Source: Anodontia alba
Lineage: Eukaryota > Mollusca > Bivalvia > Lucinida > Lucinidae
DNA length: 64,000 nt
NCBI GenBank assembly: GCA_964016985.1
Contig: OZ024830.1
Span: 13,708,295 to 13,772,294, forward strand
Direction: 5' to 3'
Shown: piece after piece, positions 35,157-47,962 of the stretch
Numbering within the stretch: position 1 is the first letter of the stretch
Layout of the letters: each line of letters begins with the position of its first letter
Position numbers and translations under genes: made by a program
The notes under the pieces: model-generated
The model's input: the letters and a program-made list of their open reading frames with translations, nothing else
Databases searched by the model: none
Told to the model about the DNA's origin: nothing

Positions 35157-38100
35157 ACTTGAGGTTTTATGGCCCTGGCAACCTATTAAGGTCATAAGCT
35201 GGTCAATTTACCTACCCACACTTTTCCTTGACAGGCTCAACCTCTAAACATTTAACCAGGACTTGTGCTCATTCTTCAGCCAGAAACTGACAACTGCCCT
35301 TCTTGAATCAGCGGAAGGGAGAGAATGACCATAGAAAATATTTCATGATCAATCTCCAAGAAAGAATGTTGCCGACCCAGTGGGGCAGCGATCTTTAAAA
35401 GGCAATGGTAAGGAACTGTGTTTTCTGCAATAAAGTCAATGGGCAGAAAAGCACAACACAAAGAGCTGCCTTTGTTATGATATTTCTTGATTTCATTAGT
35501 TGATTTCTAGATGATAGATGGTATAACATTGTTTTCTCACATCAGATACATTATAAAAACAGGTAAATGCATGAGTTACAGTCAGAAGTGCTGGGGAGAT
35601 TCTTTGAACCAATGGCAGAAGGTTGGGAGAATCTGAAGGAAATAACAGCACTTCCATTAAGTTTTAGCATGTTAGAATCAAACAAGAAATGTCAATAAGT
35701 GATGCTCAGAAACCAAAATCTAACGAACATACAGATGGATGGATATACGGATGGACAATCTGAAAACAGTATACACCCTTCCTTATCCCACAAACACAGT
35801 TAGCCAGCGTATAAATAGAAAACTATTTGTGATTTGTTGAGTACTAAATCACAGTTCAATGGTGAGGTAAAGGTCGATAAATCTCTTACATTACACATGT
35901 TTTAATCTACTTTACAACCAACCTCTAGGCTGTGATTTATTACTCAACAAATTACTGCTAGAGCTGATCTATTTCTTAATTAAAACAATAAAATCTTCTT
36001 ATCAGGAGGCCTAAGCTGCTCCAGTGATCTAACCTGCATGAAGGTTGAAAGCCCCTACACTTGTACCATCTTCATCATGAAAATTTAAGGCCTGAGTCTC
36101 CATCCAGGAGTTATCTGTATTCCGTGGATCATCAACATAGCCTTTATATATCTGTAACAAACCAAAGCTATCACTAAAGGTGACAAATGCCTCCATAGCA
36201 CTGCAATGTGACAAGAATAGATAACCATGCTAAAAAACAACTAAAATAATTTGCACTGCTATGCATCATGTTGATCATTCCTGTGAAATTTTTTGAAAAT
36301 CTAAAAAAAAAAAAACCCAAAAATCTGTACAATCAGTTTGGCTCTCAAACTCAGAAAGTGTTAAGGGCAGATAACTGCTAAAATCAAAACTCTGGCCACA
36401 GCCAGCAATGAAAAAGTACTCTTATACTGCTTTCCTGCTCTATCTGGTAAATAAGGTAGAGCAAACCCAACATTACAGATACAAGTAAATAGCACAATCT
36501 CTAACTGTATTCTAAAAATAGACATAAGTGTATGATAAAAATATTGGGGATCCTCTCAATGATCTTTCGTATGACAGTTGAATGGAAGACAAAATGTGTG
36601 TTCTCAATAAATGAGATAAATATATGAATACTGGCACTGGTATACTCATCTGAATATTTCTAATATGAATTCTGGTATGAATTCTTTGATCTCCTATCAA
36701 AGGAAGTCTGTTCTTACAACAAATATCTTACAATCAAATTTATTCCTATATGAGTCTGTATAAAACAAGTGATACCCCAGGGCAGGGCCATTTTTAAACC
36801 TAGGACTATAATTTGAACAATCTTGGTTGACGTCCTCACGATGAAGCTACATATCAAATATCAAAGGCCTTGGCTTTCTAGTTTCAGACAAGAAGATTTT
36901 TAAAGTTTTGCCTAAATAAGTGTATGTAAAACATCCAAACACCATCACAAGATGTATACAGGCTTAACCATAATCCTGCTGAATCTAGATACACCTTGCC
37001 TTTGCAAACAATGTAATCCAGATTAGTTGGCTTTTGATTTGTCATTAAGTATTTGAATTTGTATCAACAATCTGGATCAAGCAATTTGATTGGCTTAAAA
37101 TTAGAGGTGGACATGGCATCTTACTTTATTCAGCATGGCAAGAGTTAACATCTTTTTCAACAATCTTTCATTTATATCAGTAAAGGAACATTTCTGTCAA
37201 ATCATACTGACACTGGTCAATCAGCTTCCGACAAGATTTTTAAAGTTTTCAATAAAGATATATAGGAAAAATAAGCTCTGTCCCTGATGGCCTTGTTTTT
37301 GACAAATCATGATGGCTTGAAAAATCTCAGTAGAGGATCACCAAACAAACATTTCTGCCAAATTATATTGAAATTGGTCCTTGGTTTCTGACAAGAAGTT
37401 TTTAAAGCTTTCTATACAGATATATAGGGGTTTGAACAATCTCAGTAGAGGGTCACCAAAGGAACATTTTTGTAATATTACATTCAAATTGGTCCAGTGG
37501 TTTCTGACAAGACTTTTAAAGTTTTCTATATAAATATATAGGGAAAGTAAGCCCTGTCCTCTGGCAGCCATGTTTTTTTTTTAACTCTTTTGGAGCCAAA
37601 TTTCAGACAACAAATGTTGTCTGCTTTTTTTTTTTTTTTTTTAACAAACTATCAATTGGAAAGAAATTTATATGTAAAGTTGAAAGACAGAATGTCAAAC
37701 AGTGTAGATCCTAATGAGATGGCTCATTATGAGCCGTTTCATCTGGATCTACGCTGTTTGCAAAAAAAATATTGTTATCACCTATGGCAGTGAAAGAGTT
37801 AAATAAATCATGATGGCTTGAACAATCTAGGTAGAAGGTCACCAAAGGAATATTTCGGATCAATTATATTGAAATTGGTCCAATAGTTTCTGACAAGAAC
37901 ATTTTTATGGCTTTCGAAATTGATATGTAGGGAAAAAAGCCTTCCCCTTGGCAGCCATGTTTTTTTAACGAATCACGATGGCTTGAACAATCTTGGTAGA
38001 GGATCACCAAAGAAACATTTTTGCAAAATTATATTGAAATTGGTCCAGTGGTTTCTGATAAGATTTTTTAAATTTTCTATATAGATATATAGGGAAAATA

Positions 38101-41100
38101 ATCCCAACTCCCTGGTGGCCATGTTTCTGGACGAATCATGATGGCTTGAATATTCTTGGTAGAGGGTCACTAAAGGAACATTTCGGCCAAATTATATTGA
38201 AATCCATTCAGTGGTCACTGACAAGAAGATTTTTCTTTTGGTTGTCATGGCAACCAGAATCTTACATGGATTCCATCTGTGAACTATTTTCCGTCAGTAT
38301 CATCTAATGATCATTCCTGTGAAATTTGTTTAGAACTGGCTCAGTGGTTTATGAGATGTGATTTAAAGAAATTGTGGATGGATGGATAAGGCGGTTAGAA
38401 AACATATGTTGTGTGTCCTCATTAGAAGTGCCTCAGCGAGGCACTTGAAATGAGTACCCACAACATATGTTTTCGTCGAGCAATAGGAAAACTATTAACC
38501 TGATACACACTCTTATCAAGACCTATGACTGTATATGACTGATACAATTTGTCAAAGTCTTAAATCTGCTGCACACTTATTTCAGTACTGCCTTTTGTCT
38601 ACCTTTATGCTCTGCATACTGGGTAAAAATATCCGAAGGAAACATTTTGATCTTTCTTATTTTTTCCCAGAAAAAAGGGTTTGACAGATCATTGAATTTG
38701 TCTCTTTGCATGAAATGTCCTGATTTCAAGGGAAAGTAAGAAAATATCACCAACTCATTGCCTGCTGCTGCTGATAGTTTGGTGTTTTACATCCCACTGA
38801 ACATTATTTTAAAGTCAAACCGAGATGATGGAAGAGTGATAATGAAAGGCTCTGTGCAATGAAGTGTGATACAGTCAAGAGTTGAACTCTGCCTCCAGCA
38901 GGATTTGAACCCAGGACCTTGTGATCCGAAGTGCTAACCACTCAACTGCCTGGATGCTTCTGTTGTCTGTTAAATTTGCCTGCAGAAGGCAACTGGTTAA
39001 GTAATATGAGAAAGTACGAGATTAATAGTTTAAAGTACACTCACCTTTGTACCTTTACTAAATAACTCTGTTAGTTGTGCTGTTATTTTAACTTTCTGTT
39101 CTGGTGTTGCCTCTAAAGAATTACATGCCTCTTCACCAAACTCTCTTATCAATGTCGCTGTTCTTGGCTCCCCAGGGTCTACCATACCCTAAAAAACAAT
39201 ACTAACTAATAACACAGAAAAAACAGCTTTCCCCCACCCCCATCATGAATTTTCAGTTTTTCTACTGCTGTGACCTTGAAATTAAGTCAAGGTCACCAAA
39301 ATCTAATCAATTCTTTGTTATGTCCAAATTACATATCCATGAACAGTCAGTTTGAATCCAACCACTGGTTCACAATATATAGTGCAGACAAGAAAGTTTG
39401 ACACCAATGCCAATGCAGATGCCAACACCGATGCCAACGGGATCCGCACCAAAATCAATATGTCCTCTTCCAAATAGGTGGGAGGACATAATAAGTTTTT
39501 ATGCTTACATGCTTGGTAAAAATTTCAACAGGTGACATTTTGAAATATTTTTATTTTTTTTCCAGAAAATAGGCTTCCTCAAGAGACAAGTTGCATGAAA
39601 TGTCAGAGCCTATTTTCTGGGAAAACTAAGAAAAAATATCATCAATTTATTATCTGCTGATTTTTGTTTGTGTTGAGGTTTTAGGACCCAGTCAACCCAA
39701 TGGGGTCATGTAGAGCGCGGTCAGTTTACCTAACCACACGTTTACTGGGCAGGCTTAGTCCTCTAAGTGGTTAACCAGTATTGTGCACATTCTTTCGCCA
39801 GAAACTGACAACTGCCCTTCTTGAATCAGCAGAAGGTAGAGAATGACCATAGAAAATATTTCATGATCAATCTCCAAGAAAGAATGTTGCCGACCTCGGC
39901 AGGAGTTGAACCCGCGACCTCCTGGTTTCCAGTCGGACGGCACATCCAACTGAGCCACCGAGGCTGGCTATTATCCGCTGAATTTGCCCAGAGAGTGGTA
40001 AAGTTTGACAGAGCTTATTCATTCGAAAGGAAAGGCAATTCTGCGAGCCATCAACACATGGCATCTTTCAGAAAAAAAAAAAATGTCAAACTTTTTGATA
40101 AAACAAAAAAGTAATATTAGTTAACAGCTTCAAAACTGTTGCCTCAACTTGTACATGAAATAATATGTTACAGGTACTCCTCAATACAAACAAGTACTCA
40201 AAAATACAAGAGGACTATGATGGTCTATATCGCTCACCTGAGCGAACAAATCTGCATACTTACAACTGAAGTTTCAGCCAAATTCACTGCTTTTAGATTT
40301 TTGTATAAATTTTCTGTTCAAGGGTGACATGCAGGTCCTATAAAATGGAGTAACAAAGCAGTAAATGGCAAGCAGTTCCTCATTTCTTTTTTTTTTTTTT
40401 ATCTGATTTCTATAAATACAGAAGTAAAGGGAAAATAAGCGACACCCTCTGGTGGCCATGTTTTTTTGACGCATCATGATGGCTTGAACAATCTTGGTAG
40501 AGGGTCATCCAAGAAACAGTTCTGCTGAATTATACTGAAATTGGTCCAGATGTTTATGACAAGAAGAGTTTTTAAATTTTCTGTATAGTTATAGAGGAAA
40601 ATAAGCCCAACCCCTGGAGGCCATGTTTCTGTATTAATCATGATTGCTTGAGCCATCTTAGTAGAAGGTCAGTCAGGTAGTTTCTGACAATTTTTTTTTT
40701 TTTTCTGAAGTTTTCTATATAGATATATAGGGAAAATAAGCCCTGTCCACTGGCGGTCATGCTTTTTTACTGTTTGCTCAGGCCTGTCTGTCCCAATACT
40801 TAGGTTTATTATGGTACACTAAAAATATCAAGCATAAATGTTTGATCTTTAATATCAACCTTGACTTTGATTGATTGTGTTGGGGTTTAACGACACGTCA
40901 ACCCTTGAGGGTCATTTTGTGTCGTCTCCCAGAGAAAGGGAGAAAAGAGATAGAAGAGAGAGTAGAGGAGATGAAAGAGAGGGACAGGGAAGAAAGAGGA
41001 ACAGGAAAGAAAGTGAAGAAACAGAAGAAATAAAAACATTCCCCCTCTACCCTTACCCACTACAAGGATAGCAGGCCTTGCCCAATTGTAAGCCAATATC

Positions 41101-44100
41101 AGTTGGACGCCCCGGTGATGTAAGATACACAGCACCTTCGCACCACCCGACCACCCCAACCTTGACTTCGAACTGGCATGGCTGTACTGTAGGTATGCTG
41201 AACTACTGTATTAAGTTATGTAAGCCGCAAACTGCAAAACATGTCTTTGGGCTTATGTTGACAGTGAATGCACAGATCAGCCTGCACATCCACGCTGCCT
41301 GATCAGGACCTTCACTATCCGCCTAAAGAATCATTGGGTACTTTAAAACATAATGAAGTATAACAAAGTTTCTGATCACTTCATATATCTCTGCTGGCTG
41401 ATCTGGATCTTTACTGTTTACATTTATCCCGAATAGACACCTTTTCGCATGTCACGGCTCACATGAAAATCCCTCAATGGGTTTAGATGAAGAACAGATA
41501 CAATTTTGTGATGGTAGAACAGGCGATGACCACACCAAAAATTTATATCTCCCCACCACTGACATAAAACATAGTTCGGTTTGAAGACATTTAAATCCTG
41601 GTGCTGCTGAAACCGTATATGCCCTGCTTTTGCAAACAGTGTAGTTCCAGATCAGTTGGCTTCCATAGAAGCCAACTGATCTGGATCTGCACTATTTGTC
41701 ATTAAGTATCTGAATTTGTATCAACAAGTAATCTGACTGATTGAAAATTAGAAATGGGCATGGCATCTTAATTTATTCAGCATGACAAGGATTATTGTGA
41801 GCTGGTTAAAAAGAGGTAAAATATAATTACTCCAGGAAGTGCCCATTCTCCATTATCTCGTCTCTGTACTGATACAAACTGTAATATCGGTTGACCAGAA
41901 TCTTCATCCCTGATTATTTCCTCTGACGGATCATCATTCTTTCTCTTCCATCTGGGAACAAAATAAAATCCTTAGTAAGAAACAAAGGCAGATCATAGCT
42001 CTAGCTAGAAGAGTTTATCAGGTACACATGTATATATCTTTCTTCTTTCTCCGCAAAAACATATGTTGTGGGTACTCATTAGAAGCACTAGCCGAGACTC
42101 TCGTTATCTCAAAGTCCAAAGGGACTTTCTCAATTACTTCAAGATATCCACACCTCCACATATCAGATTTGCAGAATTGAGGCAAAAATTAGAATGAACA
42201 ACCACATTTCACAAATGAATATGTACCGTAATATACCTAAGTATTGGGACACCTAAAGTATTGGGACACCCTTACAATTCGTAAAAATAATTATTTTTCG
42301 TCACCCTAAGAATTGGGACATATCAAAAATCGCTAAAATTTTCAGTAATTTTTTGTACCATATGAATTGGGACAGTGCATTTGGGTGAAAAAAATGATTT
42401 AGTTAACAGGGTAAAACTGTTTTCTCGGTTTGTGTTTTGTTTTGTTTACAAGCGATGTCACGCAATATTTTACGTCTAAGCATACAACGGGGTTTCCTAC
42501 GGCAGGCTGGTTAGAAAGTAGAAAATAAATAAAACCTTTCTTTGAGAATATTAATATGAAATTTATTCAAGAAATCTGCAAAAACGAAAACGCACATGCG
42601 TTTGCATCAGTCTGGATGCGTCGCCATTTTGTGGTTGTCACGTGACACGTCACGTTTTAATTTGCAACTCGAGTGCATCAATAAAGTTCTACAAAAAAAA
42701 CAAACACAACAAAAAAAAAACGAAAAAAAAAAACTATGAATAAATAATAATAATAAAAAGAAATTCGACAGAATTGTTTACCAATAACGCTTTAATGCAG
42801 CGTTGGGGGAACCCTAAAACACTGTTGAGATGAACCCCAAAACATAGTTGAGACGAACCCCAATAAGAACGTCATCATCCGATGTAATGGCAGTATTTTT
42901 AGAACAGGTAGATTGTTTCCCGCATTCGCGGTATCGGTTATGCGCAATTAACCATTAAAGCGGGGAAGCAGTATATGATTATTTTTTTTACTTGGACGCT
43001 TTCAACACATGATAGATAAACGAGGGGATTATAAACCAAAACAATAAGTGACAATCTGTTTATTCAATATTAACAATAGATTAGATTAACGAGACAGTTA
43101 TCCGAAAATACACAAAACAATGAACACAAATATGACACATTTTCATCATTAATCGGTGCCATTTTCAACTTCGAGACGTAAGTATTGGGACACCTAATAA
43201 AATAATTAATTTTCGTGTTTCTAAGTATTGGGACAGCCAGAAATTTAATTATTTTTTCCCGTCCCAATACTTACGTATATTACGGTAATTTGATTCCTGA
43301 AGATAGAGATATATTGAAAATATTGTTGAAAAGAGGAGTAACTGCTCCTCAGGAGCAATTTCTCCTCTTTTCCACAATATTTTGTTATCTGTTATTAGAT
43401 TTTCATGTTTAAAAAGGACCGGACTTTCACTTCTAGATAAGCGATTATTCGAGATTAGTGAAGTCGAGATAACGAGAGTCGACTGTGTTTTAGTGAAGAA
43501 TCGAGAAAAATTCATTTTTTTTTTATTGAAAAACTAAGTGCCTTATCTAGAGCTATGGAAAATATGAGAGAACTACTTATGTAATAGTAATTTTGACATG
43601 TTACTACATAAACTTGGTTTTCTTAGGGAATAAAACAGCCAAGATGTCATTTGAATTGATGGATTTATCTTAAGTGTTCGGACATACAGACCTTAGCAAA
43701 AAGTGTTGACTCAGGTCAGATACCACAGAACTTTTTGCTCAGGCTTGTCTGTATGAACACTTATGGTAAATATGGTATCTGAGGTTCCATTTACATCATT
43801 TGAATATTTTTCATATGCTCCAGACAAGAATAACATTAGGTTGTAAATACAGAGGACCCTCGTTATAACGACAGCATTTGTCCCCCAAGATGTTGCTGTT
43901 AAAAAGAATCTGCTGCTATATAGAATGGCAACATGTACCAGGATTATAAATGATAAAAAGCCTTTTTACCCTTATTTACTCCAAGAAACACATGTTGTGG
44001 ATATTACTTAGAATCACCTCAGTGAGGCAATTCTAACAAACATCCACAACATATGTTTCTTGGATTATTAAATACAATATTCCTGAATATCTCTAATTGT

Positions 44101-47100
44101 CTACCTCATTCTGAGCTAAGGAATCGTTCCATTCTAACTGTCGTTATAACGAATTTTGTCATTATATCAAATGTCAGTATAAAGAGGGCTGACTGTATCA
44201 GCATTTCTATGAGGACTAGTTTGATATGTAATGTGAGAAAAAAAATCCCTTATGCCACAAAAAACATCAAAAGCCTAGAATAACCTGTATACCAGCTCAG
44301 TCAAATCACAGCTTTATTTGTTCATTGATATATTGTATCCACTGAGTCTGTTAGTTGGCAACAACAACTCTGATCAGACTGTGTGAATGTGGTGGCTAAT
44401 CTGGACCATTGCTGTCTGCATATGCAAGAAGGAACCATTTCTTGTGTTACAATAAAGTATGAATGTGATATTTTTAACTGACTCACCTAGTAACTATAGG
44501 ATCAGCCGCATGGTTTGGACCCCAGCGTCCCAAACAACCTCGACCCGTCAATCCTGTTCTACCATGTGGGTTTCTATAACAAGAGTGAATGGATTATATG
44601 AGCAGGAAAGCTAATCAGTTTTCAAGGAAATAGAGATGTTTTTACTCTTTATTTTGTTACTTTTGTGTTCTGTGACATAAGTCACTTTCCTATCTAAAGA
44701 GATGATAGACATTAAGACTAGACATTAAAAACTGAATAATACTCTCCTCTTCTATAATGCAAGTACATGTATAACTGAAACCATAGCTGTCAAGGGTTTC
44801 CAAAGGCCAGGTATGTGACAGGGTCCAAAAAGGTGGTGGCTCCTTTGTTGAGGATCTGGGGCCAGAGAAGCTAGAAATATAACAGACAGAGTCCTCCTCA
44901 AAATTGTTTTCAATCTCTGGCAAAAAAAAAAGATCTTGTGGATGAATCAGTGTCTGTCATTATTTAATCACTCTGCATCATTATTAGCTTATTCCTCACA
45001 AACAGCCTTAAAAACAGACAGGATTGTTTGCTAGAAAACCCTCCATAATTAATTCTTTTTACTGGATATTTTGATGCCAGGCAGGATTGTAAGAACTTTT
45101 GTATACCACAGCCCCACCAAGTTTACATGATTTTGCTTTAGTTCATACCGGTAAAGTCATAGGGGGGTGAAAGAGGAGCTTCTGAATTGTCTCCCTCCAT
45201 CAAAGGTTTATTTAAATATATTCAGCATTTGGTGTATCGTGTGATTCTTGTCTGATCAATTAAACATCCAGCTGCAGTAAAGAGAGTGTATTTTAATCAA
45301 TAACAATCTTGCAATACACTGCCGGTGCATCTAAAAACATGGATGACAGTACAAGCACAATGTATTGTATGAAAATGAGCCAAATTCCTAAATCGCTTAC
45401 CACTAAATTTGTTTTTGAATTACTTTTTCATTCAAAATGCATGTGCAGAACTTTCAGTAAAAAATTTTTTCTCTAGGAATATCTAAATCATAAAGCCTGA
45501 CATACCCAAAATTGACATTAGAATCTTCCAATATACAGTGTGGGGGAGTTCATTCAGTCTACAATGGGTTAAAAATTTCAAAAAAACATTATCAAGGGTG
45601 CCACCAGTTTGAATATTTAATGAGGTTCTAAATATTTCAAAATATTAACTAAAATCATATTTCTGATAGAAATTTATGTCATTTTTAAACAAAATCCATA
45701 AATTCCTACAGAAGAAGCTTTTTATACAAAAACAGAGATAGAATATTGCTGCAAATCTTATTTAATTTATTTATATTTGCATATAAGGTTTTATGACATC
45801 ATCAAGCCTCATTAAATATTCAATATGGTGGCGCACATAAAAGCAATTTTCATAGCTTGAAACCGTGATAACTTAATTTTTATTCAATTTGATCAAATTT
45901 GCATGAACATGCTCGTTTGGTCAAGATCTTGATCTTAGATACACACTCTTTAGCAGCATTACTTTTCCCTTTTTAAACCTTCTCCTGCTGAACACAACAT
46001 GCCCTATCTTAGCAAACAGTGTAGATCCATATCAGGTCACGAGGTGGCTTCTGAAGCCAACTGATCTGGATCTGCACTGTTTGTGATTAAATATGTGAAT
46101 TTCTATCAAAAACCCAGATCAAGTAATCTGATTGGTTGGAAATTAGAAGTGGGTGTGACATCTTAATTTATTCAGCAAGGCAAGGGTTAAGGAGTCTGGA
46201 TATACTTTCAGGGCAAGCAGATCTGCCAAAATGCTTTTACCTCCCTTATAAATTACCTCCCCTCTAAAGAGTAGACCCCTTTTCAGAAGGGACTCAGTGT
46301 GTGGAAAGCAAAACAGAATGTCATAAAAGTTGTCTCCCTTTAAAATGGCAGCAGTATTCCAAGTGTATTCAGTCCCCATATGACATTTTATGAAAAGCTA
46401 TCAAGTCATAAATTGAACAACAGACATATTAAGAGGAGGTATTTGGTGCCAATTCTGGTACAATTTTTTTCTTATTTCTCAATAAAAACATATGTTGAGG
46501 GTACTCATTAGAAGTGCCTCAGTGAGGCACTTCTAATGAGTACCCACAACATATTTTATGAGAAACAAGGGTAGTCATTACAAGTGCCTCAGTGAGGCAC
46601 TTCTTATGAGTACCCACAACATATGTTTTTATGAAGAATTACCCATAATTATCACCAACCAAACACTTCTCCTTAGTTCTCGGACTGAATGTTAAAAGCT
46701 TACAAGGGAAATCCATTCACTTTCTGTATTGTGTGGGTATGACTGCATCTGTCAACTTTACCATCTATTATGTTGAACTCTATATCTCTGTAAAACAAAA
46801 CACATCATCATTACCATCTGACATCAGTTTGGTTTTATTGAAATGAGCAGAATATATACTGCATTCACCCTAAGTATTGGGACATCCTATTTACTTACAT
46901 ACTTGTCCTAAAATTTGGAATTGCCCATTCTACTACCTGTTGATGAGCTTAAAATATTGCATCCATCAAGGTGTTTAGGAGATTTGTTTGTGTTGAGGTT
47001 TTACGGCCCAGTCAACCCAATGGGATCATGTTGAGCGCGGTCAGTTTACCTAACCACACGTTTACTGTGCAGGCTTAGTCCTCTTAGCGGTTAACCAGTA

Positions 47101-47931
47101 TTTTGCACATTCTTTCGCCAGAAACTGACAACTGCCCTTCTTGAATCAATGGAAGGGAGAGAATGACCGTAGAAAATATTTCATGATCAATCTCCACGAA
47201 AGAATGTTGCCGACCTCGGTGGGGGTTGAACCCGCAACCTCCCGTCTCCAGTCGGACAGCGCATCCAACTGACCCACCGAGGCCGACGCATTTAGGAGAT
47301 ACATATCTTTAAAAAACTTCAATGAAAAATTTTAACAGAGAAAACATCTTTCACTCGTGGGACTTGCAGTGAATAAAATTTTGAACCAGATTCACAAATC
47401 CAAATGCAATGTATGAATTAAATCCATCTGGGCATTTAGGAGATATAAATCTTTAAAAAATAAAAACATAAAACGATAAAACCTCGACATTATAGTGTCA
47501 CGGGCAGATAACTCTGTAAAAAATTGACAATATTTGTCCATTAGCAATCCCAAAACACATCTTATTATCAATGCACATATCAAGTTTGGTGAAAATCAAC
47601 TGAGGTTTACTCAAATTATTGTCCTAAAATGAAAATATGGATATGTTGCAGGCAGATAACTGTCAAAAATTGATGAAATTTGCCCATTAGCAATCACAAA
47701 CCAGATCTCCATAATATGAATGCACATGCCAAGTTTGGTGAAAATCCACAGACATTTACTCAAGTTATCATCTGGAAACCAAAGCACAGATATGTTGCAG
47801 GCAGATAACTGTTAAAATTTGATGGAATTTGTCCATTAGCAATCACAAGCCAGATCTCCATAATGTCACGCACATACTACATTTGGTGAAAATCCACTGA
47901 TAATTACTCAAGTTATCATCTGGAAATGAAA

Positions 47932-47962
<31 letters not shown>

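Larger units (their letters stand above)
36770..38390. repeat. Tandem-repeat element T5, about 190-bp unit, in intron 6
   Basis: Units carry TGATGGCTTGAACAATCT, AGAGGGTCACCAAAGGAACA, TATATTGAAATTGGTCCAGT, GTTTCTGACAAGAAG and TATAGGGAAAATAAGCCCTG. Two MITEs (36964 and 37581) sit inside. A related block lies at 40376-40760. Confidence 0.7.

Noticed and set aside
39900..39968. A tRNA gene on the minus strand
   Set aside because: Only A- and B-box-like blocks are present, repeated at four other places with the same 230-bp body; it is a SINE head.
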